Below are positions 11,188-19,429 of a stretch of 64,000 nucleotides of DNA, piece by piece. The DNA is taken from NCBI RefSeq assembly GCF_002127265.1, contig NZ_NFUU01000003.1, positions 310,001-374,000 of the forward strand, read 5' to 3'. A model generated the notes under the pieces. That model had not been told where the DNA came from and made no database searches. It worked only from the letters and a program-made list of their open reading frames with translations. Made by a program: the position numbers and the translations under genes. This DNA comes from Hydrogenophaga sp. IBVHS1. GTDB taxonomy: Bacteria; Pseudomonadota; Gammaproteobacteria; Burkholderiales; Burkholderiaceae_C. Each line of letters begins with the position of its first letter. Positions within the stretch are counted from its first letter, which is position 1.

Positions 11188-14163
11188 TCAGCTCAGATGC
11201 TGGCCGACGATGCCGGCAATCTCGAACATCGTCACCTGGTCCTTGCCGAACACTGGCAGCAGTTTCGCGTCGGCATTCACGCGGCGCTTGTCCTTGGCGT
11301 CCTGCAAGCCGTTGGCCTTGATGTAATCCCACAGCTTCTTCACCACCTCGGGGCGAGAAACGGCGCCATCGCCGATCACGGCGGCCAGTGCGGCGCTGGG
11401 CTGCTTGCCGGTGGCAGCGGTGGTCTTGCGCGGCGTCTTGGGTTTCGGTGTCTTGGCGGCCACCGCTTTCTTCGCCGCTGGCGCCTTTTTGGCGGGCGCG
11501 GCTTTCGCAGCGCCCTTTTTCGCCGGGGTCGATCTGGCTGGCGCACCGGCCGCCGTCTTGCGCGGCGGGAACTTGGAAGGCGCGAACTCGAAGTTCACCT
11601 TGCCGGCTTCCTTGTCCCAGGCCAGAAAGGCCTTGAACGCGCGGCGTGTGCGCATGGAGACGAACTTGTCGAGCAGGTCGGTCTTGCCGGTTTCCAGCAG
11701 CTTGCTCATCTGCTCGCGCGCCACCGGCTGCTGCAGGATGATCTTGCCGCTCTTGAAGTCGCAGGTGGGCGTGGGCTGGGCCAGCGTGGGCACGGCGCGC
11801 TCACACACGTAGTTGCTGCCGTGCTCGTGCACCGCACCGCCGCACTTGGGGCACGTGCCCAGCGATTCGCTGCCGGTGAAGTCCACCAGCTCGCCGGTTT
11901 CTTCCCCCTTCTTGTCGTCGCCGAAGTCGAACTCAAGCTTCCAGTTCTTGTCTTCGTCGTTGAACTTGATGACGATCTCGGCCACGAAGGGCCAGCCCGC
12001 TTTGGAGCGGAAGCCTTCGAGCGGACCGATCTTCTTGTCGCGCAACAGCTGTTCGGCCTCTTCGGGCTCGAACGTGCGACCCGCCGGCGACTTCCCAAAC
12101 GAAAAGCCACAGCCCTCGCTGTTGCCATCGGGGCCGGTGCAGCCGTAGCGGCGGTAGTTCTCCTTGACCACGCCGCCGCAGTTCGGGCAGGGCTTGGACA
12201 GCGTGGCGTAGTTGCCCGGAATGGTGTCGCGGTCGTATTCCTTGGCCTTCTTCACCATGCGCTCGGTCATGGCGGCGATCTCGCCCATGAAGGCAGCGCG
12301 GCTCAGCTTGCCGTGTTCCATCTGCGCCAGCTTGTATTCCCATTCGCCCGTGAGTTCGGCTTTGGAGAGTTCTTCCACGCCCAGGCCCCGCAGCAGCGTC
12401 ATGAGCTGGAACGCCTTGGCGGTCGGGATGATCTCGCGGCCTTCGCGGAACATGTACTTTTCCGTCAGCAGGCCTTCGATGATGGCCGCGCGTGTCGCTG
12501 GCGTGCCCAGGCCCTTCTCCTGCATGGCTTCACGCAGCTCGTCGTCGTCCACCAGCTTGCCCGCGCCTTCCATGGCGCCGAGCAGCGTGGCTTCTGAATA
12601 GCGCGCCGGCGGCTTGGTCTTCAGGCCCTTGGGCTCCACCGACTCGGTGCGCACGGTCTCGCCTTCGCGCACCGGCACCAGGTTCTGGCCCTTGTCGCCC
12701 TCTTTGGCGTCGGTCACGTCTTCGGCGGCTTCCTTGCCGTACACGGCCATCCAGCCCGGCTTCACGAGCACCTTGCCTTCGGTCTTGAAGTGGTGGTTGA
12801 GCACAGAGCTGATGCGCGTCGTGACGGTGAACTCCGCACTCGGGAAGAACACCGCCAGAAAGCGGCGCACCACCAGGTCGTACAGCTTCTGCTCGGCATC
12901 GCTCAGGCCGCTGGGCGCCTGCAGCGTGGGAATGATGGCGAAGTGATCCGACACCTTGCTGTTGTCGAAGATGCGCTTGCTGGGGCGGATGTAGTTGTTG
13001 TTGAGCGCCGTGAGCGCGTGGGGCGCCAGGTGCTTCATGCCACTGCTGGCCAGCATTTCGAAAGTTTCCTTGACCGTGGGCAGGTAGTCCTCGGGCAGGG
13101 CACGGGAGTCGGTGCGGGGGTAGGTCAGGGCCTTGTGGCGTTCGTACAGGCTCTGTGCCAGCTGCAGCGTGGTCTTGGCCGAAAAGCCGAAGCGGCCGTT
13201 GGCTTCGCGCTGCAGGCTGGTCAGGTCGTACAACAGACCGCTGGCCTGGGTCGTGGGCTTGCTTTCTTCCTTCACGCTCGCGGCCTTGCTGCGAACCGCC
13301 TCGGCAATCGCCAGCGCCTCGCGCTGGCTCCAGACGCGGTCGGCGCGCAACTCGGCGTCGGCGTCGTCGCCGGTGGGCTTCTTGAAGTTGGGGTCGAACC
13401 ACTTGCCCGGGTACTCGCCTGCCTCGGCCAGGAAGCTGGCGTGGATTTCCCAATAGTCGCGGCTTCTGTGCGCTCGAATCTTCTCTTCCCGCTCCACCAC
13501 GATGGACAGCGTGGGCGTCTGCACCCGGCCGACCGTGGTGAGGAAAAAGCCGCCGTCGCGCGAGTTGAACGCCGTCATGGCGCGCGTGCCGTTGATGCCG
13601 ACCATCCAGTCGGCTTCAGACCGGCTGCGCGCGGCGTCGGCCAGACCCAGCATCTGCTCGTTGGTGCGCAGGTGCTCGAAGCCATCGCGGATGGCCGCCG
13701 GGGTCATGGACTGCAGCCACAGGCGCTGCACCGGTTTGCCCAGGCTCGCGTAGCTGCCGTTCTTCAGACCCCCGGCGTATTGCTCGATCAACCGGAAGAT
13801 GAGCTCACCCTCGCGGCCCGCGTCGCAGGCATTGATCAGGCGCGCCACGTCCTTGCGCTTGACCAGCCTGACCACCGCCGACAGGCGCGACTTGGTCTTG
13901 TCGATCGGCTTGAGTTCGAAATAGGGGGGCAACACGGGCAGGTGGGCGAAGCTCCACTTGCCGCGCTTCACATCGAATTCTTCGGGCGCGGCAATCTCGA
14001 CCAGGTGACCCACGGCGGAGGTGACGACGTACTTGTCGTTCTCAAAGTGATCATCGTGTTTGTCGAACTTGCCCGCCACGGGGGTGAGCGCGCGCACGAT
14101 GTCCTGGGCCACGGATGGCTTCTCGGCAATGACCAGCGTTTTCGCAAAACCTTCGGTTTTCAT
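11188..14163 (-). CDS. topB: DNA topoisomerase III with C-terminal SWIB domain
   Basis: The start MKTEGFAKTLVIAEKPSVAQ gives 991 residues, far longer than E. coli TopB (about 650). Domains in order: Toprim (VIAEKPSVAQD; acidic DAGREGE 114-120), the type IA core with catalytic Tyr348 in TYPRTDSRALPEDY, and two Cys4-type zinc ribbons (CPNCGG...CTG...CGF and CPKCGG...C...C). A Lys/Ala/Pro-rich histone-H1-like linker of about 50 residues follows, then a SWIB/MDM2 fold over the last 75 (SRPEVVKKLWDYIKANGLQD ... VTMFEIAGIVGQHL). Type IA enzymes decatenate and relax DNA. The SWIB tail resembles the one on chlamydial TopA. It is divergent from a SET-domain gene. Confidence 0.95.
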   Translation of the reverse strand: MKTEGFAKTLVIAEKPSVAQDIVRALTPVAGKFDKHDDHFENDKYVVTSAVGHLVEIAAPEEFDVKRGKWSFAHLPVLPPYFELKPIDKTKSRLSAVVRLVKRKDVARLINACDAGREGELIFRLIEQYAGGLKNGSYASLGKPVQRLWLQSMTPAAIRDGFEHLRTNEQMLGLADAARSRSEADWMVGINGTRAMTAFNSRDGGFFLTTVGRVQTPTLSIVVEREEKIRAHRSRDYWEIHASFLAEAGEYPGKWFDPNFKKPTGDDADAELRADRVWSQREALAIAEAVRSKAASVKEESKPTTQASGLLYDLTSLQREANGRFGFSAKTTLQLAQSLYERHKALTYPRTDSRALPEDYLPTVKETFEMLASSGMKHLAPHALTALNNNYIRPSKRIFDNSKVSDHFAIIPTLQAPSGLSDAEQKLYDLVVRRFLAVFFPSAEFTVTTRISSVLNHHFKTEGKVLVKPGWMAVYGKEAAEDVTDAKEGDKGQNLVPVREGETVRTESVEPKGLKTKPPARYSEATLLGAMEGAGKLVDDDELREAMQEKGLGTPATRAAIIEGLLTEKYMFREGREIIPTAKAFQLMTLLRGLGVEELSKAELTGEWEYKLAQMEHGKLSRAAFMGEIAAMTERMVKKAKEYDRDTIPGNYATLSKPCPNCGGVVKENYRRYGCTGPDGNSEGCGFSFGKSPAGRTFEPEEAEQLLRDKKIGPLEGFRSKAGWPFVAEIVIKFNDEDKNWKLEFDFGDDKKGEETGELVDFTGSESLGTCPKCGGAVHEHGSNYVCERAVPTLAQPTPTCDFKSGKIILQQPVAREQMSKLLETGKTDLLDKFVSMRTRRAFKAFLAWDKEAGKVNFEFAPSKFPPRKTAAGAPARSTPAKKGAAKAAPAKKAPAAKKAVAAKTPKPKTPRKTTAATGKQPSAALAAVIGDGAVSRPEVVKKLWDYIKANGLQDAKDKRRVNADAKLLPVFGKDQVTMFEIAGIVGQHLS

Positions 14164-14180
14164 CTCTACAATCGGCTTTC

Positions 14181-14232
14181 CACGCGCGTGTACACGCGCA
14201 CATGGGCACGCGCACACTCGCGCGCACCTGCA
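14181..14232. other. Alternating purine-pyrimidine tract with 16-bp palindrome between topB and the SET gene
   Basis: Bases 14181-14204 alternate strictly pyrimidine-purine for 24 nt, and contain the perfect palindrome GCGCGTGTACACGCGC (14184-14199). Shorter alternating runs follow at 14206-14217 and 14219-14227. CG/CA steps in such runs are those that most readily adopt the left-handed Z form under negative supercoiling. The tract lies in the shared 5' region of two divergent genes, just 18 bp from the topB start codon. Confidence 0.6.
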
Positions 14233-14260
14233 TGAAACAACCTTACCAAATATTTCGGCC

Positions 14261-14800
14261 GTGACGAAAAGCCCCCGCCAGACGCAGCCGCGCCTCAAAT
14301 CTTCCCCTCGCGCCAAGACGGCCGCACCCGCCAGCCGCCGCATCCAGACCCGGCGCTCGGGCGTCCATGGCAAGGGGGTCTATGCAGTGGTCGATCTGGC
14401 CGAAGGCGAGGCGCTTATTGAATACGTGGGCGAGATCATCACGTGGGACGAAGCGCTGCGCCGCCACCCGCACGACCCCAGCGACCCGAACCACACCTTC
14501 TATTTCCATGTGGACGAAGAGCATGTGATCGACGCGAAGGTGGGCGGCAACTCGGCGCGCTGGATCAACCACAGCTGCGATCCCAATTGCGAGGCCGACG
14601 TGGAAGAGGGGCGCGTGTTCATCAAGGCGCTGCGCAACATCGAGGCCGGCGAAGAACTGTTCTACGACTACGGACTGGTGATCGACGAGCCGTACACGCC
14701 CAAGCTGAAGGCGGAATACCCCTGCTGGTGCGGTGCGAAAAAGTGCCGCGGCACGTTGCTGGCACCCAAGCGCGCCGGCCGCGCATCGAAGCTCGGCTGA
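14261..14800 (+). CDS. SET-domain protein lysine methyltransferase
   Basis: I start at a GTG (VTKSPRQTQP), for 179 residues. Longer frames would run back through the repeat tract and overlap topB. A basic tail of about 30 residues precedes a complete SET domain: GVHGKGVYAVVDLAEGE, the SAM/pseudoknot motif INHSCDPNCEA (102-112), and FYDYG (134-138). A post-SET zinc cluster CWCGAKKC (Cys155, 157, 162) completes with the SET cysteine. This is the eukaryote-type histone-methylase layout, also known from Chlamydia (NUE) and scattered proteobacteria. Target proteins are unknown. No ribosome-binding site is obvious, so the start is tentative. Confidence 0.85.
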   Translation: MTKSPRQTQPRLKSSPRAKTAAPASRRIQTRRSGVHGKGVYAVVDLAEGEALIEYVGEIITWDEALRRHPHDPSDPNHTFYFHVDEEHVIDAKVGGNSARWINHSCDPNCEADVEEGRVFIKALRNIEAGEELFYDYGLVIDEPYTPKLKAEYPCWCGAKKCRGTLLAPKRAGRASKLG

Positions 14801-14808
14801 ACATGGCC

Positions 14809-14887
14809 GCCCCCACGCTCCGCCGCTTCGCGGGTCGCTGCCCCCCAAGGGGGCTGATCCGCCTTGGGGCGGCCCGGCGGCGGATCG
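14809..14887 (+). repeat. REP-like repeat, copy A, upstream of birA
   Basis: An element of about 79 bp running from GCCCCCACGCTCC to GGCGGCGGATCG. It contains the inner hairpin-forming run GCCCCCCAAGGGGGC and the GCCTTGGGGCGGCCC block. A second copy lies on the minus strand inside metX (53965-54044). By eye the copies match over nearly the whole length, with around a dozen differences. Copy A fills the 96-bp gap between the SET gene and birA. Confidence 0.85.
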
Positions 14888-14896
14888 TTCTGCGCT

Positions 14897-15697
14897 ATGT
14901 CTGACCTGCTCTCCCAGGCCGAAACGATCTGGCAGCACGTGGTCTGCACGCTACCCGGCTTCACCGTCGAGGTGCTGCCCAGCATCGATTCCACCAACAG
15001 CGAGCTCATGCGCCGCGCCCGGACCGGCCTGATGGAGCCGGTGCTGCTGGTGGCGGAGGAGCAGACCGCCGGGCGCGGGCGCGTGGGCAAGGCATGGCAC
15101 AGCCGCCGTGGCCAGTCGCTCACGTTCTCGCTGGCGTTGCCGATGGCGCCGGCCAGCTGGTCGGGCCTGTCGCTGGCGGTGGGCGTGAGCCTCGCAAACA
15201 GCCTGCACCCGGATGTGCGGCTGAAATGGCCCAACGACCTCTGGCTGCACGAACGCAAGCTCGGCGGCATTCTGGTGGAGACCGCCAGCACCGGCGACAC
15301 CACACAAGGTCTGCGCATGGTGGTGATCGGCATCGGCTTGAACGTGGCGCGGCCGGACGCGGAAGCAGTGGCCAGTCTGGGTGATGTGCCTTCTGCAATG
15401 CCGGCCATGGCGCCGGCCGGGCTGGCCGAAATTCTGGTGGGCGTGACGGCCGGCGAGGTGCTGGCCATGGTGGCTCCGGCGCTGGCGCAGGATCTGCGCG
15501 CCTTCGAGAGCCAGGGCTTTGCGGCCTTTGCCCAGCGTTTTGCCCAGCGCGACGCGCTTCGAGGCCGAAGTTTGCTGCTCTCCGATGGCACTCGCGGTAC
15601 CGGCTGCGGTGTGGGCGAAGACGGCGCGCTGCAGGTGCTGACCGAGCACGGCATGCGCAGCGTCACCAGCGCGGAAGTGAGCGTGCGGCCGTGCTGA
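14897..15697 (+). CDS. birA: Biotin-[acetyl-CoA-carboxylase] ligase, monofunctional
   Basis: The start MSDLLSQAETIWQHVV gives 266 residues. The catalytic domain shows the biotinyl-AMP motif GRGRVGKAWHS and the KWPNDLWL motif. The small C-terminal SH3-like domain includes RGRSLLLSDGTRGTGCGVGEDGALQVL. There is no N-terminal helix-turn-helix, so it can biotinylate AccB but should not act as a repressor like E. coli BirA. Its stop overlaps the GTG start of the SPOR gene, so the two are coupled. A REP-like repeat occupies the upstream gap. Confidence 0.95.
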   Translation: MSDLLSQAETIWQHVVCTLPGFTVEVLPSIDSTNSELMRRARTGLMEPVLLVAEEQTAGRGRVGKAWHSRRGQSLTFSLALPMAPASWSGLSLAVGVSLANSLHPDVRLKWPNDLWLHERKLGGILVETASTGDTTQGLRMVVIGIGLNVARPDAEAVASLGDVPSAMPAMAPAGLAEILVGVTAGEVLAMVAPALAQDLRAFESQGFAAFAQRFAQRDALRGRSLLLSDGTRGTGCGVGEDGALQVLTEHGMRSVTSAEVSVRPC

Positions 15698-16452
15698 AGT
15701 GGACCATCTGGATCCTGGTGCTGGCCAACGCGGGTTACTTCGCCTGGACGCAGGGCTACCTCGACGGGCTGGGCCTGGCCCCGCAGGAGCAACGCGAGCC
15801 GCGGCGCCTGCAGGAGCAGGTCAAACCCGAGCAGTTGCGCCTGCTCAACGGACCGCGCGCCCAAGCCGAGCCAGGAGCCACCACCCCTCCTTCGGCCGCT
15901 CCCATTGCACCTGCACCGGCTGCGCCAGTGGCCGTGCTCCCGACCCCTGCCGCTCCTGCGGTGCCGGCTCCGGCTCCGCTCCCCGAAGGCGACGGCCCGC
16001 GCAGCTGCTGGCAGGCCGGCGGCTTCACCGAATCGCAAACCGAGCTGTTGCGCGCCGAGCTGGCGCTGCTGGGCTTGCCGCCCACCCGCTGGCAACTCAA
16101 CGAGGTGCGCAGCGCGGGGCGCTGGATCGTCTACATGGGCCGCTACGACAACGAGGCCCAGCTTGAACGCAAGAAGGCCGAGCTGCGCGGCATCGGCGTG
16201 AGTTTCCGTGAGGTCTCGGGCAACGGCCTGGCGCCGGGGCTGGCATTGGGCACCTATTCCAGCGAAGCCGCAGCGCAGCAAGCCCTGCAACAGGCCGAAC
16301 GCGGCAGCGTGCGCACCGCCAAGGTGGTCCAGGAGCGAGCGGAAGCCGTGAGCTACACGCTGCGTTTGCCGGCCATCACCGCCAGCCAGCGGGCCGCCGT
16401 GGACGGCCTGGGCGATGCAATGGCCGGGAAGACGCTGCGCGCCTGCAACTAG
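15691..16452 (+). CDS. SPOR-domain membrane protein
   Basis: This 253-residue frame starts at a GTG that overlaps the last codons of birA. One N-terminal membrane helix (LKWTIWILVLANAGYFAW) is followed by a Pro/Ala-rich periplasmic linker (about residues 55-100). A SPOR-type C-terminal region follows, with CWQAGGFTESQTELLRAELALLG ... WIVYMGRYDNEAQLERKKAELR. SPOR domains bind denuded septal peptidoglycan and localise proteins to the division site. The position behind birA is common in Burkholderiales. It converges on the subtilase gene with a 4-bp overlap. Confidence 0.82.
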   Translation: MLKWTIWILVLANAGYFAWTQGYLDGLGLAPQEQREPRRLQEQVKPEQLRLLNGPRAQAEPGATTPPSAAPIAPAPAAPVAVLPTPAAPAVPAPAPLPEGDGPRSCWQAGGFTESQTELLRAELALLGLPPTRWQLNEVRSAGRWIVYMGRYDNEAQLERKKAELRGIGVSFREVSGNGLAPGLALGTYSSEAAAQQALQQAERGSVRTAKVVQERAEAVSYTLRLPAITASQRAAVDGLGDAMAGKTLRACN

Positions 16453-18386
16453 GCAGAACGCCCCGAAGAGCGGCCTGCGGAAACCGCCCTGCGCTGCGAC
16501 ACGATCACGCCCAGCACCCAGGCCCAGAGGGTGAGACCCCAGAAAAGGCTGCTGGAGCCACCACCGCCTGAAGGCGGCGGCGGCATGGCCGCAATCACCT
16601 GCACCGTGTCGGTCCCGGTGCGTCCAAGGTCATCGACCACCGTGAGACGAAACGCATAGGTGCCCTCTGTGGCGAGCGTGGTGCCGGCCAGGGAGGTGGA
16701 GGCGTTCGCCAGGGCCACCGGAGAGCCCCCGGCTTGTTGCCACTGGTGGCTGACGATGGTCGAGCCCCCGATGGCCACACTCTGGCGGCCGTCCAGCGAG
16801 ATCATGCTGCCGGGTTCGACCGTACCCAGGGCCACGATCACCGCGGCCGGGCCGGCGGCGAGCTGCAGCGAGCGCTCGGCATCCAGCAGGCCGGCACCGC
16901 AGGTGCTGGTGGTGCAATTGCAGATGCCGGGGTGCGTGGCGCTGCAGGTGCTGCGGCCGCCATCGAATGCGTGCGCGCGCGCGCCGGTTTTCATGCGCTC
17001 GATGAGCTGCGCGGGATTGAGCGCGGGGTTGATGCCGAGCATGAGGCTGGCCACGCCCGCAGCCTGTGGCGCGGAAAAGCTGGTGCCCTGCTTGTAGCCG
17101 TAGGAGTTGCCCGCCGGGATGGTGGAACCGCTGTTGTCGGTGGAGACGAGGAAATTGTTCGGGCTGAAATCGGTGGAGCCTCCCGGAGCGACCAACGCCA
17201 CCTGAGAGCCGAAATTCGAATAGGAAGCCTTGGCGCCATCCTTGCGCACGGCGCCAACCGCCATCACACGCCCGCAATCGGCCGGGCGCGTCAGGGCCGG
17301 ATTGCCCTGCGGCAGGCCGTTCCCGGCGGCCACCACCACCAAAGCGCCTTCAGCGGTCACCGCATCAATGGTGTCCTGATAAGCCTGCGAGCAGGGCGCG
17401 TCGCCACCAAAACTGAGGTTGATGACCTTCGCCGGCGTGCTGTTGGCCGGCACACCGGCCACTGGCAGACCAGCGGCCCAGCGCAGCCCGTCGAGCAGAT
17501 CCGACACCAGCGCGCCGCATTTGCCCGATACGCGAACCGGCAGCACGCTGGCGCCCCAGTTCAAGCCCACCACACCCGCCGCGTTGTTGGAGGCGGCGGC
17601 GATCTGCCCGGCAATGAAGGTGCCGTGCCAGGCACTGGGCACAGCATTGCAGAACTGGAAGACGCCCTGACCCGCCTCACCGGCAGACACCCAGTCACCC
17701 GGATCGCTGGCGTCGGCATCGCGGCCACCACCATCGTTTGCAATGGCGACCTCGCTCACCAGGTCGTAACCCGGGAGCAGGCGTCCTGCCAGATCGGGGT
17801 GATCGAAACGCACGCCGCTGTCGACCACCGCCACCACCACCGGGCTGCCATTGCGGATGGCCCAGGCCGGAGGCAAATTCAGGCCGGAGAGGTTGGTGAT
17901 GTTGTCGGGTGGCAGCAGGTGCCACTGGAGGCCGTAAAGCGTGTCGTCGGGCGCTCCCTGCGCAAGCTGCTGTCGCGGCACCAGCACATCGGGTTCGACC
18001 CAGGCCACTTCGGGATGCAGGCGCAGGCGGCGCAAAGCGCGGTCGAGTGCCTGACCTTTGAGCGGGCGGTCGAAGCGCAGCAGGTGCGCATTGCCTGCCT
18101 CACCCGTTCCCGCCAGGTCCACGCCAGATTCCTTGGCCAGCCGGGCCACACGCTCCCGATCCCGGCGCGCCGCGCGTTCCCAGGCCTTGCGGGCGCGTTC
18201 ACGGTCGGAGACCCAGGGGCCGCGATCGGCGTGGCGCGGCGTTGATTCTTCGCCAATGTCCTTGAAGCCGAGGATCAGGCCCGTGGCCATCACGGGCTCT
18301 TGCGCAGACCGGGCTGCGACCGGCAGAGTGGTCATGCCCAGCTGCACCACGAAGCCCAACAGGCATGTCGAGAGGAGTCGTCTCAT
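16449..18386 (-). CDS. Secreted S8 (subtilisin-like) serine protease with PKD-like region and GlyGly-CTERM-like tail
   Basis: This 645-residue protein has an N-terminal signal peptide (ending near VAARSA), then a propeptide. The S8 domain has catalytic Asp in VVAVVDSGVRFDHPD, His in AWHGTFIAGQIAA and Ser in GTSFSAPQAAG. Several Cys residues (CSATHPGICNCTTSTCGAG) probably form disulfides. A PKD/Ig-like region follows (EPGSMISLDGRQS ... TYAFRLTVVDDLG). The end is Pro-Gly-Gly-Gly-Gly-Ser, a hydrophobic helix (LFWGLTLWAWVLGVIV) and an Arg-rich tip. That is the layout of GlyGly-CTERM sorting signals cut by rhombosortase. It probably acts outside the cell. Confidence 0.9.
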   Translation of the reverse strand: MRRLLSTCLLGFVVQLGMTTLPVAARSAQEPVMATGLILGFKDIGEESTPRHADRGPWVSDRERARKAWERAARRDRERVARLAKESGVDLAGTGEAGNAHLLRFDRPLKGQALDRALRRLRLHPEVAWVEPDVLVPRQQLAQGAPDDTLYGLQWHLLPPDNITNLSGLNLPPAWAIRNGSPVVVAVVDSGVRFDHPDLAGRLLPGYDLVSEVAIANDGGGRDADASDPGDWVSAGEAGQGVFQFCNAVPSAWHGTFIAGQIAAASNNAAGVVGLNWGASVLPVRVSGKCGALVSDLLDGLRWAAGLPVAGVPANSTPAKVINLSFGGDAPCSQAYQDTIDAVTAEGALVVVAAGNGLPQGNPALTRPADCGRVMAVGAVRKDGAKASYSNFGSQVALVAPGGSTDFSPNNFLVSTDNSGSTIPAGNSYGYKQGTSFSAPQAAGVASLMLGINPALNPAQLIERMKTGARAHAFDGGRSTCSATHPGICNCTTSTCGAGLLDAERSLQLAAGPAAVIVALGTVEPGSMISLDGRQSVAIGGSTIVSHQWQQAGGSPVALANASTSLAGTTLATEGTYAFRLTVVDDLGRTGTDTVQVIAAMPPPPSGGGGSSSLFWGLTLWAWVLGVIVSQRRAVSAGRSSGRSA

Positions 18387-18529
18387 TACGTTTTTTTAGC
18401 ATGAGCCGATCGACCGGCATGCAAAGGGGGTGGGGTATCGCGGGTTATTCTGACATGGCACCCCCGTGGCGTATGTGCGTTTCGCCTCCCATGGCGTGCA
18501 CTTTCATGGCCGGCGCAACGGCCGGTGCA

Positions 18530-19429
18530 TCAGCCGGGGCGGGCAAGCGCGGTCGGTCGCTGCGCCTCGAACCAGTCGAGCGCCTCGTTCCAGAGCGGCA
18601 GGGCCTTGGGCCGAAAGTAGCCCATGTGGCCGATCGGGCCGAGCCCGTTGCGACGGGAATCGATGGTGACGGCACGAACCGCCGCGTTGCGGTAGCCAGC
18701 CATGAATGCATCGCGGGAGGCTGGTGGCGCCCAGGCGTCGTCCAGCGCATTGGCCGCCACGATCGGAAAGCGCACGTCGTCAAACCGCTCGGTGGTGGAC
18801 TGCATGTGGGGATCGTCGAAGAAGTAGCGCGGGAAGCCACACCAGTGGCGCCACTGGCGGTAGACATCCAGCGGCAGGTCTTCTCCCATGCCGAGCCGGC
18901 TCCAGGGCAGATAACCGGCGAGGCGCGTCCACACCGGCCCGAGCACGCGCCACATAAAGAGCACGCGCAGGCGCTCCAGTGGCGGCATCCAGCCGTGCCA
19001 GCCGGCACCGGTGGCAAAGGTGTACGCGCCGTCCACCCAGTCGTGCCGGGGCAGCAAGCCCAGGGCGTGGCCGCCGTAAGAGTGGCCCACCAGGTAGAGC
19101 GGCATGCCGTCCTGACGCATGGCCTGCACGGCAGCGGCCAGATCAAGCCGGCCCCAGTCGAGGTAATCCATGCGGAAGCCCTTGAGAGAAGGCGGGGCCG
19201 ACCGGCCGATACCACGGTAGTCGAGCGTGAGCACGTCGAAGCCGCGCCGGGCGGCATGTTCCGCGAACCGTTTGTAGAAGCCCTGCGGCACCCCCGTGGC
19301 GCCACCGACCACCAAGTGCGCTCGTGCAGGCCCGGCACTCCGGTAGCGCAGCGCCGCCAGTTCGTAACCATCAGCGGCAGTGAGGGTGAGGCGCTCGGCC
19401 CGCACGGGCAACTCGGGGGTGGGGTTCAT
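18530..19429 (-). CDS. Alpha/beta hydrolase
   Basis: This 299-residue cytoplasmic protein has the nucleophile elbow GHSYGG (LYLVGHSYGGHALGLL). The fold's early strand/turn is DVLTLDYRGIGRSAPPS, and a late His lies in GPIGHMGYFRP with an acid in NALDDAWAP. It resembles the uncharacterised family often annotated as 'predicted alpha/beta hydrolase'; the substrate is unknown. Its ATG overlaps the TGA of the upstream TetR gene (ATGA), so both come from the TAGACC-operator promoter. If the TetR frameshift is real, this gene may be constitutive. Confidence 0.85.
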   Translation of the reverse strand: MNPTPELPVRAERLTLTAADGYELAALRYRSAGPARAHLVVGGATGVPQGFYKRFAEHAARRGFDVLTLDYRGIGRSAPPSLKGFRMDYLDWGRLDLAAAVQAMRQDGMPLYLVGHSYGGHALGLLPRHDWVDGAYTFATGAGWHGWMPPLERLRVLFMWRVLGPVWTRLAGYLPWSRLGMGEDLPLDVYRQWRHWCGFPRYFFDDPHMQSTTERFDDVRFPIVAANALDDAWAPPASRDAFMAGYRNAAVRAVTIDSRRNGLGPIGHMGYFRPKALPLWNEALDWFEAQRPTALARPG

